Source: CABYIR01 sp038103905 (lineage in GTDB: Bacteria > Pseudomonadota > Alphaproteobacteria > Pelagibacterales > AG-422-B15). Taken from it: a DNA stretch of 64,000 nucleotides. The stretch's first letter is position 1. Each line of letters begins with the position of its first letter. The stretch is from the NCBI GenBank assembly GCA_038103905.1, contig JAYNZW010000005.1:1-64000 (forward strand), written 5' to 3'. Below the pieces are notes generated by a model. The model had not been told where the DNA came from, ran no database searches, and saw nothing but the letters and a program-made list of their open reading frames with translations. Of the stretch, positions 37,734 to 47,075 are shown in pieces. Made by a program: the position numbers and the translations under genes.

Positions 37734-38723
37734 ATGGTAAAAATATCAATAATTACGACCTTCTATAATCCTTCTGGCCTCATAAAAAAAGCAGTTGAAA
37801 GTGTTTCTAATCAATCATTTAAGGATTATGAGCATATCATTGTTGATGATGGTTCAACCGATAAATCTATTTCATTTATTGATTCTAATGATAGTAGAAT
37901 AAAAATATATGAACCAGGAAGGATTGGGAGAGCAAGAGCGTTAAATTTTGCTATTGAGAAATCACAAGGCGAATATATTGCTGTACTTGATGCAGATGAT
38001 ATTTACGAATTTAATAAATTAAATATTCAAAATAAAATTTTGGATGAAAGAGAAGACTTATCCTTGATCTATTCTAATGCAAAATTCATAAACTTTTTTG
38101 GTGAAGATATTGGTATATCTTCTTATCCAAGTACTCATGAAGAAATAAAAGATTACTTGATCAATCTTAATCCTTTTCCAGCTTCAACTGCAATGTTCAG
38201 AAGAAAAGACTGGGATGAAGTGGGTGGATATACAACTAGATGTAAGAAGTCACTTGACTTCAACCTGTATTTATCTTTTTTATTAAGAGGTAAGAAGTTT
38301 TTTGGAGTTAAGGAAGCTGTTACTAAAACAAGGTTATCTTCTAAATCTTGGGGCAAAAATGATAATGATTCTCTTCAGTTTAAGTTTGGAATAATTGGAC
38401 TTATTAATTTTTATATTCAAAATAAATTACGTTGCTCAAGTATTTATGATTTCAAAGAAAAAGAATGGAACGAATTTTTAATCATTTTCAATGAATGGTT
38501 TCTTATGAAAAAATTTTCAAAAAAACAGATGTCGAAAGATAAATTTAATCAGTCCAGATTAGCCATAAAAAATGGAAATTTTAATACTTTTTTAATCAGA
38601 CTGTATGAGTCTTTAATTTTAGATCCATATACTTTTTCTCATAAAGGAATTGGTTTTAAATATGAACAAGATATTTTAGAATTTTTATTATATTTTGATA
38701 AAAAACATAATAAGAATTTATGA
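37734..38723 (+). CDS. glycosyltransferase family 2
   Basis: A 329-aa GT-A transferase with the normal GT2 start SIITTFYNPSGLIKKAVESV, the DDGSTD loop, GEYIAVLDADDIYE with its DxD motif at about residue 85, and the acceptor-side NPFPASTAMFRR and WDEVGGY. No transmembrane helices, so cytosolic. It begins 9 nt after the heparinase-family gene and its stop overlaps the convergent MBL gene by 6 nt. Linkage and donor unknown. Confidence 0.87.
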   Translation: MVKISIITTFYNPSGLIKKAVESVSNQSFKDYEHIIVDDGSTDKSISFIDSNDSRIKIYEPGRIGRARALNFAIEKSQGEYIAVLDADDIYEFNKLNIQNKILDEREDLSLIYSNAKFINFFGEDIGISSYPSTHEEIKDYLINLNPFPASTAMFRRKDWDEVGGYTTRCKKSLDFNLYLSFLLRGKKFFGVKEAVTKTRLSSKSWGKNDNDSLQFKFGIIGLINFYIQNKLRCSSIYDFKEKEWNEFLIIFNEWFLMKKFSKKQMSKDKFNQSRLAIKNGNFNTFLIRLYESLILDPYTFSHKGIGFKYEQDILEFLLYFDKKHNKNL

Positions 38724-40061
38724 AATCAAATTTTTTATTTTTTTTGAAAATCGAAATATCAAATCATTTTCGTTGTAACTATTACGAATAATGCCCTCAG
38801 TTTTAAATCTTAACATGTCACTCCAAAAATCCATTGAATTTAATTTATAATAATCAAAATATTCTTCTAATTCATTAGAGGATCTAGAAAGACCATTATC
38901 TCCGTATTTAGCAACATAAGGTGAAAAGTTAGGATATAATGATTTAACATTAACTAGCGTTGTTTTCATAAAATTACCTATTAATAAGTCATCAAAAATT
39001 TCATGATTTATTGCCTCAAGTAAGGAATTTCTAGGAACTTGAAAAATTATTCCACTTTTTTTATTTGATAATTTGATAAAGTTCTCTTTGTTGCCAACTT
39101 TGAAACACAAAAATCCAAACTTTTTTTTCAAATGATCGAAGTGATTAAAATAGCTGACTATCATTTGAAATTCGTCATTATTTAATTCGTCTGACCAAAT
39201 ATCCCTTTGGCTTTTGGCGGACACTATTTCATCACTATTTTCAACAACCTTCAGTTTGACATAGTCATTTTTCATAACATCCCATCTAATAAAAGCAGGT
39301 AATAATTCACCTGATAATGAATCGAACCCATCATAATGAAATGAAAGGGGTGTTACAAATTTATTCATATGAGCCGAGTCTTCTCTTACATATCTATGCA
39401 TTGATGAAAAAGGAATAGCATAATTACAATTCCATAATTGCATGTAGCGAGTGTATTGTTTTCCTACTTTTGTTTTTGTAATTTGTGATGGATTTATAAA
39501 ATTATCATTTTCATCATAAAAATTTAGCATATCCGCATCACCCCAATTAATTAATTTGAGTAGAAATCTATTTTTATATTCTTTAATTATTTTTTTTATT
39601 GTATTTTGCCATCCATATCCCATTCCATCATTTAAATTTAATAGTATATTGTCTTTATTAATTTCAATAAGTAGTGTCGCATCTTGATTCCAGTCAGCAA
39701 AACTTTTGATACGTATATTTTTGGATAACTTAATCCACTCATTACTTTTCACTTGCCTACAATTGAATTTATTATTTTTAAAGTCATTAAAAATTCTATC
39801 TCCATAATGATCAGGTATAAGAAAAATTTTTTCGCTTATTGAGTCTAATGATGCTGAATCAATATGATCAGGGTGTCCATGAGACAACCAAATATATTTT
39901 GCACTTAGTATGTTTTCTTTTTGCTCTTTAGGAATACTATATTTATGTCCCCAGCTTCCAAAATAGGGGTTCCCATTTATCCATGGATCAGTAGTAAGAA
40001 CATTTTCTAGGCCATCAAAAACAGTGACAGTTGCATTTCCTATTGTTTCAAAGCCAATCAA
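38718..40061 (-). CDS. MBL-fold protein resembling the catalytic part of CMP-Neu5Ac hydroxylase
   Basis: A 447-aa metallo-beta-lactamase-fold protein with the metal site HGHPDH (about residues 58-63) in KYIWLSHGHPDHID. Besides the fold, the order of TTDPWINGNPYF, LNLNDGMGYGW, WGDADMLNFY, AIPFSSMHRYVREDSAHM and the C-terminal DDLLIGNFMKTTL follows the part of CMAH that lies after its Rieske domain, as I recall it. The Rieske domain itself (CxH..CxxH) is absent. A UlaG-type hydrolase is the alternative. It starts with TTG, 30 nt from the divergent gene at 40092, and stands alone on its strand. In a nonulosonic acid cluster, action on a CMP-sugar is plausible. Confidence 0.6.
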   Translation of the reverse strand: MIGFETIGNATVTVFDGLENVLTTDPWINGNPYFGSWGHKYSIPKEQKENILSAKYIWLSHGHPDHIDSASLDSISEKIFLIPDHYGDRIFNDFKNNKFNCRQVKSNEWIKLSKNIRIKSFADWNQDATLLIEINKDNILLNLNDGMGYGWQNTIKKIIKEYKNRFLLKLINWGDADMLNFYDENDNFINPSQITKTKVGKQYTRYMQLWNCNYAIPFSSMHRYVREDSAHMNKFVTPLSFHYDGFDSLSGELLPAFIRWDVMKNDYVKLKVVENSDEIVSAKSQRDIWSDELNNDEFQMIVSYFNHFDHLKKKFGFLCFKVGNKENFIKLSNKKSGIIFQVPRNSLLEAINHEIFDDLLIGNFMKTTLVNVKSLYPNFSPYVAKYGDNGLSRSSNELEEYFDYYKLNSMDFWSDMLRFKTEGIIRNSYNENDLIFRFSKKIKNLIS

Positions 40062-40091
40062 AATATAGAATCAATTTAAATAAATATTTAT

Positions 40092-41639
40092 ATGGCATTA
40101 CATACCAAAAAAATAATGTTTTCATCCTTTTTTTTACTATTAATTCCATCTATTTTTTTTGGTTTTCCAGATTATTATGGGGATGATTATCATTTCGTAA
40201 ATTTTGAATCAAAAGAGGGTTTTTATCTTCAATCTCTGAATGATTGGATTAATAATTATGGAATTTATTATCGTCCAGTAGGTATCTTAATTAATTTATT
40301 ATTATATAAAATTTTTTCATGGAATATCTTGATATTTTATTTTTGTTCAGTTGTGGCCTATTTAACCCTTGCTTACAGGGCTTATTCTTTATCACTAAAA
40401 ATATCTAATCATCGATTAGATCTATCGATATTTATCTTTATCTTTTTTATTTTTTTTCCTTTTAACTCGTCAGTATATTATCAGTTGGTAAGTATGTATA
40501 TGGTTGTAACTTATATTGGCTTATTTTACTTCCTAGAAAAATTTATAGATAATTACGATGCAAATCTTTGGAAAAGTTTTATTTTTTCATTCTGTTGGTT
40601 AATTTTACTTTTCTCATATGAGAGCTTAATTGGTATCTCTCTTATATTGCCGATTTTATATTTTTTTAAGACAAGGAGTTCAAATCAGATATTTTTATTA
40701 AAAAAATACTTATATTTAATTGTAACAATAGGAGCTCCAACAGTAATATTTCTATTTCTTTATATATCGAACCCACTAAATACTAAAATTAATAATCTAA
40801 GTGAAACTATTTCTCTTGAAAAAAGTATTATGTCTATTGAAGATGCAAAAGAGGATAAAAATATAATAGAAAAAATCGATAGCTTTAAAAGCAATAAAGT
40901 TGGGGATTTTTTTTATAAAACCAAAAAATCATTTGTATTCTTTTTCAATAGTATTCATTATTTTTTTGATTATTCTAAGTCAAATTATTTTTTTTTAATT
41001 TTATATTCATTGCTAATACTATTAATAGCCATAAATATACTCACAGTTCAAATTAATACTATGACAAGCAATAATGCTTCATTCTATGTGTTATTTGGAT
41101 TTTTATGGGTTATTGGATCTATTTCCCCCTTCTTACTGTATCCTGGTTTTGTAATTCCTGTTTATCACTTATTATTGCCGAGCTTTGGTTTAGCATTTTT
41201 AATATATGGTATATCTAATTTAGTACTTGGAAATAAGAAATTTTTTTTTATAAGAAGTTTACTTTTATTATTAATAGTTTTTTTTCCAATAATCCATATC
41301 TCTTATTTTTTTGGTTTAAAAGAAGAATTAAGTTTTTTAAATATTTTAAGTTCTAAGGTTAGTATCTATTCATCAAAAATAAATACTAATGAAAATATTA
41401 TAATAACAAATGTTCCAAACAAAAAAAATAATCATATATTTTGGTTTGAGAATTCATTATCAAAAAGATATTTAAAGAATAAAATCAATTATGCTAACAA
41501 TAGTAAATTTAAAGTTAAAAATTCTGACTCTATACATTTTATAGACAAGCAAACAGTCAACTTAATAAAAGTAAATTTTTTTGAGCATCCTAATAAATAT
41601 CAATATTTTGATTTTTTTTATGAAAAAACTCAGGATTAA
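40092..41639 (+). CDS. polytopic membrane protein, GT-C-like glycosyltransferase
   Basis: A 515-aa membrane protein with ten or more hydrophobic helices and a C-terminal soluble domain of ~110 residues. In the first external loop it has FPDYYGDDYHFVNF, an acidic Asp-Asp pair in the position where GT-C transferases carry their catalytic acid. I cannot place it in a named family. It may use a polyprenyl-phosphate sugar, such as the product of the GT2 with membrane helices at 44321, to decorate the glycan in the periplasm. Confidence 0.6.
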   Translation: MALHTKKIMFSSFFLLLIPSIFFGFPDYYGDDYHFVNFESKEGFYLQSLNDWINNYGIYYRPVGILINLLLYKIFSWNILIFYFCSVVAYLTLAYRAYSLSLKISNHRLDLSIFIFIFFIFFPFNSSVYYQLVSMYMVVTYIGLFYFLEKFIDNYDANLWKSFIFSFCWLILLFSYESLIGISLILPILYFFKTRSSNQIFLLKKYLYLIVTIGAPTVIFLFLYISNPLNTKINNLSETISLEKSIMSIEDAKEDKNIIEKIDSFKSNKVGDFFYKTKKSFVFFFNSIHYFFDYSKSNYFFLILYSLLILLIAINILTVQINTMTSNNASFYVLFGFLWVIGSISPFLLYPGFVIPVYHLLLPSFGLAFLIYGISNLVLGNKKFFFIRSLLLLLIVFFPIIHISYFFGLKEELSFLNILSSKVSIYSSKINTNENIIITNVPNKKNNHIFWFENSLSKRYLKNKINYANNSKFKVKNSDSIHFIDKQTVNLIKVNFFEHPNKYQYFDFFYEKTQD

Positions 41640-41703
41640 TACAATATAAAAATTTTTTAATTTATTTGTTTTATTTAAGTAAAATTAAATTAAAAGATTA
41701 TTT

Positions 41704-42696
41704 ATGTTTAGTTTAAATGGAAAAAAAATACTTGTAACTGGAGCAGGAGGATTTATCGGTAGTCATTTATGTGCAAGACTTATTAAATTAGGTGCAAAAG
41801 TTACTGCATTAACACATTACAATTCCCGCAGCTCATATGCCAATCTAGATTTTCTAAAAAATGAAGAAATCGAAAGCTTAAATATTATTAAAGGTAATAT
41901 TGAAGATCCTTATTTCATTGATCATGCATCCGAGAATATTGAAATAATTTTTCATCTTGCGGCATTAATTGGTATTCCATATTCGTATGTTTCACCACTT
42001 AGTTATGTCAAAACAAATATAGAGGGCACAATAAATTTACTTGAGGTATCAAAAAAAAGAAATATCAAAATGATTCATACATCAACATCTGAGTGTTATG
42101 GTACGGCAATATATACTCCAATTGACGAGTCTCACCCATTACAAGGACAATCACCATATTCAGCAAGTAAGATATCAGCTGATAAAATTATTGAGAGTTA
42201 TCACAATTCTTTTGGCACAAACACAATAACAATAAGACCTTTCAATGTCTTTGGGCCAGGACAGTCTGCAAGAGCAATAATACCAACTATTATTTCTCAA
42301 CTTATTCAATCAAATAATATTGAAGTTGGTTCAACTTCTCCAATAAGAGACTTCACATATGTTGATGATACAGTGAATGCATTTATTCAGGCAGCACAGC
42401 ATGAAAATATCTCAGGTAACTTAATAAATATAGGAAATGGCAAAGGCATAAGCATTAAAGATTTAATATATAAATGTGCAGAAATACTAAAAATAAAAAA
42501 TATTAATATCAATGTAAGCAATGAAAGAAACAGACCTGAAAAAAGTGAAGTTTTTAATCTTATATGTGACAATACAGCCGCACAAGAAAAGATTTCATGG
42601 TCACCTTCAGTATCCCTTACTGAAGGATTAGAGAGAACTATTATCTTCATAAAAAAACATCAAGATTTTTATAAAATAGGCAAATATGAAATATAA
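41704..42696 (+). CDS. NAD-dependent 4,6-dehydratase, LegB-like
   Basis: A 330-aa extended SDR. TGAGGFIGSH binds NAD. HTSTSECYGTA, HPLQGQSPYSASK (Tyr-Lys) and IRPFNVFGPGQSARAIIPT are the LegB signature. LegB converts GDP- or UDP-GlcNAc to the 4-keto-6-deoxy sugar in legionaminic acid synthesis. The sugar nucleotidyltransferase follows 4 nt later, then an SDR, but LegC- and LegG-like partners are not next to it. So the product may be a 6-deoxyhexosamine or it may feed the synthases at 18-26 kb. Confidence 0.8.
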   Translation: MFSLNGKKILVTGAGGFIGSHLCARLIKLGAKVTALTHYNSRSSYANLDFLKNEEIESLNIIKGNIEDPYFIDHASENIEIIFHLAALIGIPYSYVSPLSYVKTNIEGTINLLEVSKKRNIKMIHTSTSECYGTAIYTPIDESHPLQGQSPYSASKISADKIIESYHNSFGTNTITIRPFNVFGPGQSARAIIPTIISQLIQSNNIEVGSTSPIRDFTYVDDTVNAFIQAAQHENISGNLINIGNGKGISIKDLIYKCAEILKIKNININVSNERNRPEKSEVFNLICDNTAAQEKISWSPSVSLTEGLERTIIFIKKHQDFYKIGKYEI

Positions 42697-42700
42697 TTAA

Positions 42701-43414
42701 ATGCAAGCAATTATTTTAGCAGGAGGAAAAGGAACTAGGCTTCTCCCCTATACAAAAACAATTCCTAAGCCTCTTTTACCCATTGAAGATATTCCAATAA
42801 TTGAAATAATAATAAGGCAATTAAAAGTTCATGGTTTCAATTCAATTATTTTAGCTGTGGGTCATATGCACCATCTATTCCAATCTTTTTTTGAAGATGG
42901 ATCCAAATTCGGAGTCAAAATATCATATACGGTTGAAAATATACCATTAGGAACAGCAGGCGCACTCAGTAAATGTTTCTCGGAACTAGAAGAAAATTTT
43001 TTGATGATGAATGGTGATATTTTAACTACGCTTAATTTTCAAAACCTTATGAATTTTCATACTAAAGAAAATAATGATTTTTCAATTGCCACTCATAATA
43101 GAACTGTAAAAATTGATTACGGTGTTTTAGAGAGTGACAATTCAAACAATCTTCTTAGATATATTGAAAAACCTCATTATGATTATAAGGTAAGTATGGG
43201 AATCAATATAGTTAGGAAGTCTTCGATAAAAAAATATATTGATGAAGAGAAATATCTTGATATTCCAGATTTGGTTAAAGAGTTATTAAAAAATAAATCA
43301 AAAATATTATGCTATAAAGAAAATTGTGATTGGCTTGATATAGGTAGAGTAGATGACTATGAAGAAGCCTCATCAATATTTTTAAGAAATAAAAAAAAAT
43401 ATTTAATAGATTAA
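42701..43414 (+). CDS. sugar-1-phosphate nucleotidyltransferase
   Basis: A 237-aa NDP-sugar pyrophosphorylase. LAGGKGTRLLPYTKTIPKPLLPI is the nucleotide loop (shown in part: GGKGTRLLPYTK), followed by LGTAGALS and MMNGDILT with the metal Asp. Length and layout match PtmE/RfbF-type enzymes without an extra C-terminal domain. The LegB-like gene before it and the SDR gene after it suggest it supplies the NDP-sugar for a 6-deoxy sugar. Which nucleotide is used cannot be told. Confidence 0.83.
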   Translation: MQAIILAGGKGTRLLPYTKTIPKPLLPIEDIPIIEIIIRQLKVHGFNSIILAVGHMHHLFQSFFEDGSKFGVKISYTVENIPLGTAGALSKCFSELEENFLMMNGDILTTLNFQNLMNFHTKENNDFSIATHNRTVKIDYGVLESDNSNNLLRYIEKPHYDYKVSMGINIVRKSSIKKYIDEEKYLDIPDLVKELLKNKSKILCYKENCDWLDIGRVDDYEEASSIFLRNKKKYLID

Positions 43415-43418
43415 TATA

Positions 43419-44321
43419 ATGAAATTTCTTGTTACTGGAGCTTCAGGTTTTATAGGAAAAGAAGTGGTGAAACTAATAAAACAAAATGGTTTTGAGGTTT
43501 TCACAACTAGTCGTTATAAATCAAAAAAGAAAAATCAATTTCAGATTCCAAAAAAAAATGTTAAAGAATTTTTTAAAAAAATTTTTATAAGTGTTAAGCC
43601 ACAATATATTATTCATTTAGCGGGAAGCATAAAAGATGAATCACTTGTCAAATCTATAAAATCGAATTGCATTATTACTTATGAAATTCTGAGTGCGATT
43701 GAGGAAAGTAAGTTAGAAAAGACAATTAAGTGCCTTTTTGTAGGAAGTGCTGCTGAGTATGGATTTGTTTCAAGACAAGAACTACCTGTAACCGAAAAGT
43801 CTTTAATTAAACCTAATAGCGTTTATGGACTTAGTAAATCTATTCAGTCACACATTGTGAGTACTTTTCTAAAACGAAATAAAAATATAATTTATGTTAG
43901 GCCATTTAATGTAATTGGTAAAGGAATGTCAAAAGACCTCTCACTAGGAAATTTTAATAGAAAAATTGAACTGATCAAAAAAAAGAAAATAAAAAAGAAA
44001 ATTGAAATACGAAACCCGTATGCAGCAAGAGACTTTATAGATGTTGCTGATACCGCTATTATTATTTTGAAATTAATAAAAAATAATAAATCGTATGGAA
44101 AATATATAAATATTTGTTCAGGAAAATCTGTTAAGATAAAGAAGATTTTAGAGTATATGATTTTATTAAGTAATCAAGATATTGAGATTAAATCAGAAAA
44201 TGCCACTCAAAAAAATCAAGACATGAATATTTATTATGGAGATAATAAAAAGTTAATTCAGCTAATTGGTGATTTTAAATTTATTTCCTGGAAAAAGACT
44301 GTAAGAAAGATGATGTTTTAA
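43419..44321 (+). CDS. NAD-dependent epimerase/dehydratase family protein
   Basis: A 300-aa SDR with TGASGFIG near the N-terminus, FVGSAAEYG, and VYGLSKS as the YxxxK catalytic pair, then VRPFNVIGKG. Probably a reductase or epimerase acting on the 4-keto sugar made by the LegB-like enzyme two genes upstream, giving an NDP-6-deoxy sugar. Its stop shares a base with the next ATG (TAATG). The precise sugar is not predictable. Confidence 0.8.
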   Translation: MKFLVTGASGFIGKEVVKLIKQNGFEVFTTSRYKSKKKNQFQIPKKNVKEFFKKIFISVKPQYIIHLAGSIKDESLVKSIKSNCIITYEILSAIEESKLEKTIKCLFVGSAAEYGFVSRQELPVTEKSLIKPNSVYGLSKSIQSHIVSTFLKRNKNIIYVRPFNVIGKGMSKDLSLGNFNRKIELIKKKKIKKKIEIRNPYAARDFIDVADTAIIILKLIKNNKSYGKYINICSGKSVKIKKILEYMILLSNQDIEIKSENATQKNQDMNIYYGDNKKLIQLIGDFKFISWKKTVRKMMF

Positions 44322-45259
44322 TGAAAAAAATAACTGTTATTTCACCTGTTTTTAATGAAGAGAGTGTTATAAGAATTTTTTATAACTCATTAACAGAGAC
44401 TTTAGATAAAATTAAAAATAATTATACTTTTGAAATTTTATTTGTTATCGATAAAAGTACAGATAAGACGTTTGAAGTAATCACCGAAATAGCAAAAGAA
44501 AATAACAATGTAAAAGCAATTCTTCTTTCTAGAAGATTTGGTCATCAAATGTCCTTAGTCGCTGGGATGGACCAAGTAAAAGATGGTGCAATAATAATGA
44601 TGGATTCAGACCTTCAACATCCTCCCGGTGTGATTTTAGAAATGATTGACAAATACGAAAAAGGTTTTGAAATAGTATATACCATAAGAACATCAACAGA
44701 AAAACAAAATCTAATTAGAAGCGCTATGTCAAAAGTATTTTATTATTTATTAAATAAAACTTCAGATATTAATATTGGAATTGGAGAAGCTGATTACAGG
44801 CTAATTTCACCTAAAGTAGTAAATATATTCCAAAATCAAATCAGAGAACGAAATCAATTCTTAAGAGGATTATTTAAATGGGTTGGTTTTAAAAGTATTT
44901 CTGTAAACTTTAAAGCAAATAAGCGAGCTGCTGGAAAAACTAAATATAGCTTCAGTACAATGATCAAATTTGCATCTTCGGGTTTTACTTCTTTTTCTCG
45001 AAAACCTCTTCAGTTTGCTATTTACCTTGGGGTTGTTTTATCAATATTAAGTTTTGGAATAGGCCTTCATTCATTTATTGCTTATTTCTTAAATAATGTT
45101 GCTCCTTCAGGATGGACAACTCTTACTATTTTGATTTCTTTATTTTCAGGTATACAGCTTCTTTTTCTTGGCTTAATTGGAGAATATATAGGTTCAATTT
45201 TTGAGGAAGTGAAGCAAAGACCATTATACATAATTGAAGATAAGATCAACATTAAATGA
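44321..45259 (+). CDS. membrane-anchored glycosyltransferase family 2 (GtrB/DPM1-like)
   Basis: A 312-aa GT2 with ITVISPVFNEESVI, MDSDLQHPP as the DxD motif (about residue 94), and AGKTKYSF. Two C-terminal hydrophobic helices (about 223-250 and 258-285) match the GtrB/ArnC type, which makes undecaprenyl-phosphate sugars. The product would be used by a periplasmic GT-C enzyme; the protein at 40092 is a candidate. It overlaps the next gene by 4 nt (ATGA). Confidence 0.88.
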   Translation: MKKITVISPVFNEESVIRIFYNSLTETLDKIKNNYTFEILFVIDKSTDKTFEVITEIAKENNNVKAILLSRRFGHQMSLVAGMDQVKDGAIIMMDSDLQHPPGVILEMIDKYEKGFEIVYTIRTSTEKQNLIRSAMSKVFYYLLNKTSDINIGIGEADYRLISPKVVNIFQNQIRERNQFLRGLFKWVGFKSISVNFKANKRAAGKTKYSFSTMIKFASSGFTSFSRKPLQFAIYLGVVLSILSFGIGLHSFIAYFLNNVAPSGWTTLTILISLFSGIQLLFLGLIGEYIGSIFEEVKQRPLYIIEDKINIK

Positions 45260-46098
45260 ATTGTGATATTTGTAATTCTAAACAGAGTAAAAATTTATTT
45301 AACGAAATAGTTAAGTGTTTAAATTGTGGACATGTATATGCAAAAATAAAAATTTCAAATGAAGAACTTAAAAACTTATATAAATCTGACTATTTTGATA
45401 CTGATGAGTACCATGATTATAAGGCAGAGGTTGTTTCAATAAAAAAAAATTTTAGACGATTATTAAAAATTATTACAAAGTTCACAGACAACCCTGGCAA
45501 TAAGACACTTGTTGAGGTTGGATCAGCTTATGGATACTTTGTTGATGAAGCTCAATTTATATTTAAAAGAGTTATTGGTACAGAAATAGCAAAAGAACCA
45601 GCAGAATATGCAAGTAGGGTATTAGGTCTTGATGTGAGAAATTTAGATATTTTAAATTGGAATTTTGATAATAAAAAAATAGATATTGTTTGCCTTTGGG
45701 ATGTAATTGAACATCTTTATTCACCTAATAAATATTTAAATAAAATTTCTGAAAATCTGGATATTGGCTCTTTGATTGCTTTAACGACGCCAGATATTGG
45801 AAGCCTAGTAGCAAAAATTAGAAAAGAAAATTGGAGACAGATTCATCCACCTACTCATATTCATTATTTTGATAAAAAAACAATAACTCATATTTTAAAG
45901 ATTAATGGATTTGAAGTTGTGCACTATGGACATTTTGGAAGATATAGAAGTCTGGGTATGATTTTTTATATTATTTTTGTTCTAAGGCTTAAAATACCAA
46001 TAATTTTTAAACTACTCGAGTTTTTAAAACTTGATAAGGTGATAACATATCTCAATCTGTACGATGAAATGATAGTAATTGCAAAAAAGGTAATCTGA
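45256..46098 (+). CDS. class I SAM-dependent methyltransferase with zinc ribbon
   Basis: A 280-aa protein whose N-terminus carries Cys3, Cys6, Cys21 and Cys24, a zinc ribbon. Motif I is VEVGSAYGYFVDEA (about residue 86), and LWDVIEHLYSP follows, as in Methyltransf_23. IHPPTHIHYFDKKTI near residue 200 is typical of the sugar-modifying subgroup. It overlaps the GT2 gene by 4 nt and is 12 nt before another methyltransferase gene, so two methylations of the same glycan are likely. Confidence 0.8.
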   Translation: MNCDICNSKQSKNLFNEIVKCLNCGHVYAKIKISNEELKNLYKSDYFDTDEYHDYKAEVVSIKKNFRRLLKIITKFTDNPGNKTLVEVGSAYGYFVDEAQFIFKRVIGTEIAKEPAEYASRVLGLDVRNLDILNWNFDNKKIDIVCLWDVIEHLYSPNKYLNKISENLDIGSLIALTTPDIGSLVAKIRKENWRQIHPPTHIHYFDKKTITHILKINGFEVVHYGHFGRYRSLGMIFYIIFVLRLKIPIIFKLLEFLKLDKVITYLNLYDEMIVIAKKVI

Positions 46099-46110
46099 TT
46101 AATTTATTAT

Positions 46111-47067
46111 ATGAAATATTTAGAGCAAAATTTATTTTCTTGCATAAATTGTAATGTAGGAAAACTTATTGTGAAAGATGAAATCTGCTTTGAATGCGAA
46201 AAATGCAAAAAAAATTACTCAATTATTAATAGTATTCCTAGATTTGTTGATAAGAACAATTATTCGAATTCATTTGGTTATCAATGGAACATCTTTGATA
46301 AAACCCAACTTGATAGTTATACAAAAAAAAATATTAGTAGGAGCAGAGTCTATGAAATTACTAAATTTAATAAGAACACTGATCTTTCAAATAAAAATAT
46401 GCTAGAAGCAGGCTCAGGAGCCGGTAGATTTACTGAAATTTTAGCTGAAACTAAAGTGAATTTATTTACATTTGATTTTTCAAACGCAATAGATGCCAAT
46501 AAATTAAATAATAGTGGTTTTCAGAATATTACTTTTTTTCAGGCTGATATTTTAGAAATACCTTTTAAAGATAATTATTTTGATTATGTCTTTTGTTTAG
46601 GTGTTATTCAACATACTCAACATCCTGAAGAAACATTTAATTCTCTAGTAAGAAAATTAAAGCCTGGTGGAACAATCTACATAGATATTTATTCAAAAAA
46701 ATGGCATACATATTTATGGCTTAAATATATTTTAAGACCAATAACCAAACGGATCCCAAGAGAAATTTTATTCACAATTGTTAAAAAACTTACACCACTT
46801 TTTATACCTTATACAAAATTCCTAAAATTGATTCTTGGAAGAAAAGCCCATAGATTATCACCAATTGTTGAATATAGTGATTTAGGATTTGACACAAAAT
46901 TGAACATAGAATGGTCGATATTAGATACTTTTGACATGTATTCTCCGCAATATGATCAGCCTCAATCATTATCTGAAGTGAAAAGATGGTTCACAAATCT
47001 AGGGTTTAAAAATATTAATATAAAGTATGGACCTAATGGAGTTGTGGGTTCAGCTATAAAGAAGTAA
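46111..47067 (+). CDS. class I SAM-dependent methyltransferase with Trm112-like domain
   Basis: A 318-aa protein with an N-terminal Cys-rich ribbon (SCINCNV and CFECEKC, about residues 10-32), then the SAM site EAGSGAGRFTEIL and CLGVIQHTQHP as in Methyltransf_11. Same architecture as the minus-strand protein at 1731 and near-neighbour of the one at 45256. It probably methylates a hydroxyl of a nucleotide-activated or lipid-linked sugar. Position before the second AsnB, 8 nt away. Confidence 0.8.
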   Translation: MKYLEQNLFSCINCNVGKLIVKDEICFECEKCKKNYSIINSIPRFVDKNNYSNSFGYQWNIFDKTQLDSYTKKNISRSRVYEITKFNKNTDLSNKNMLEAGSGAGRFTEILAETKVNLFTFDFSNAIDANKLNNSGFQNITFFQADILEIPFKDNYFDYVFCLGVIQHTQHPEETFNSLVRKLKPGGTIYIDIYSKKWHTYLWLKYILRPITKRIPREILFTIVKKLTPLFIPYTKFLKLILGRKAHRLSPIVEYSDLGFDTKLNIEWSILDTFDMYSPQYDQPQSLSEVKRWFTNLGFKNINIKYGPNGVVGSAIKK

Positions 47068-47075
47068 TTTATATT

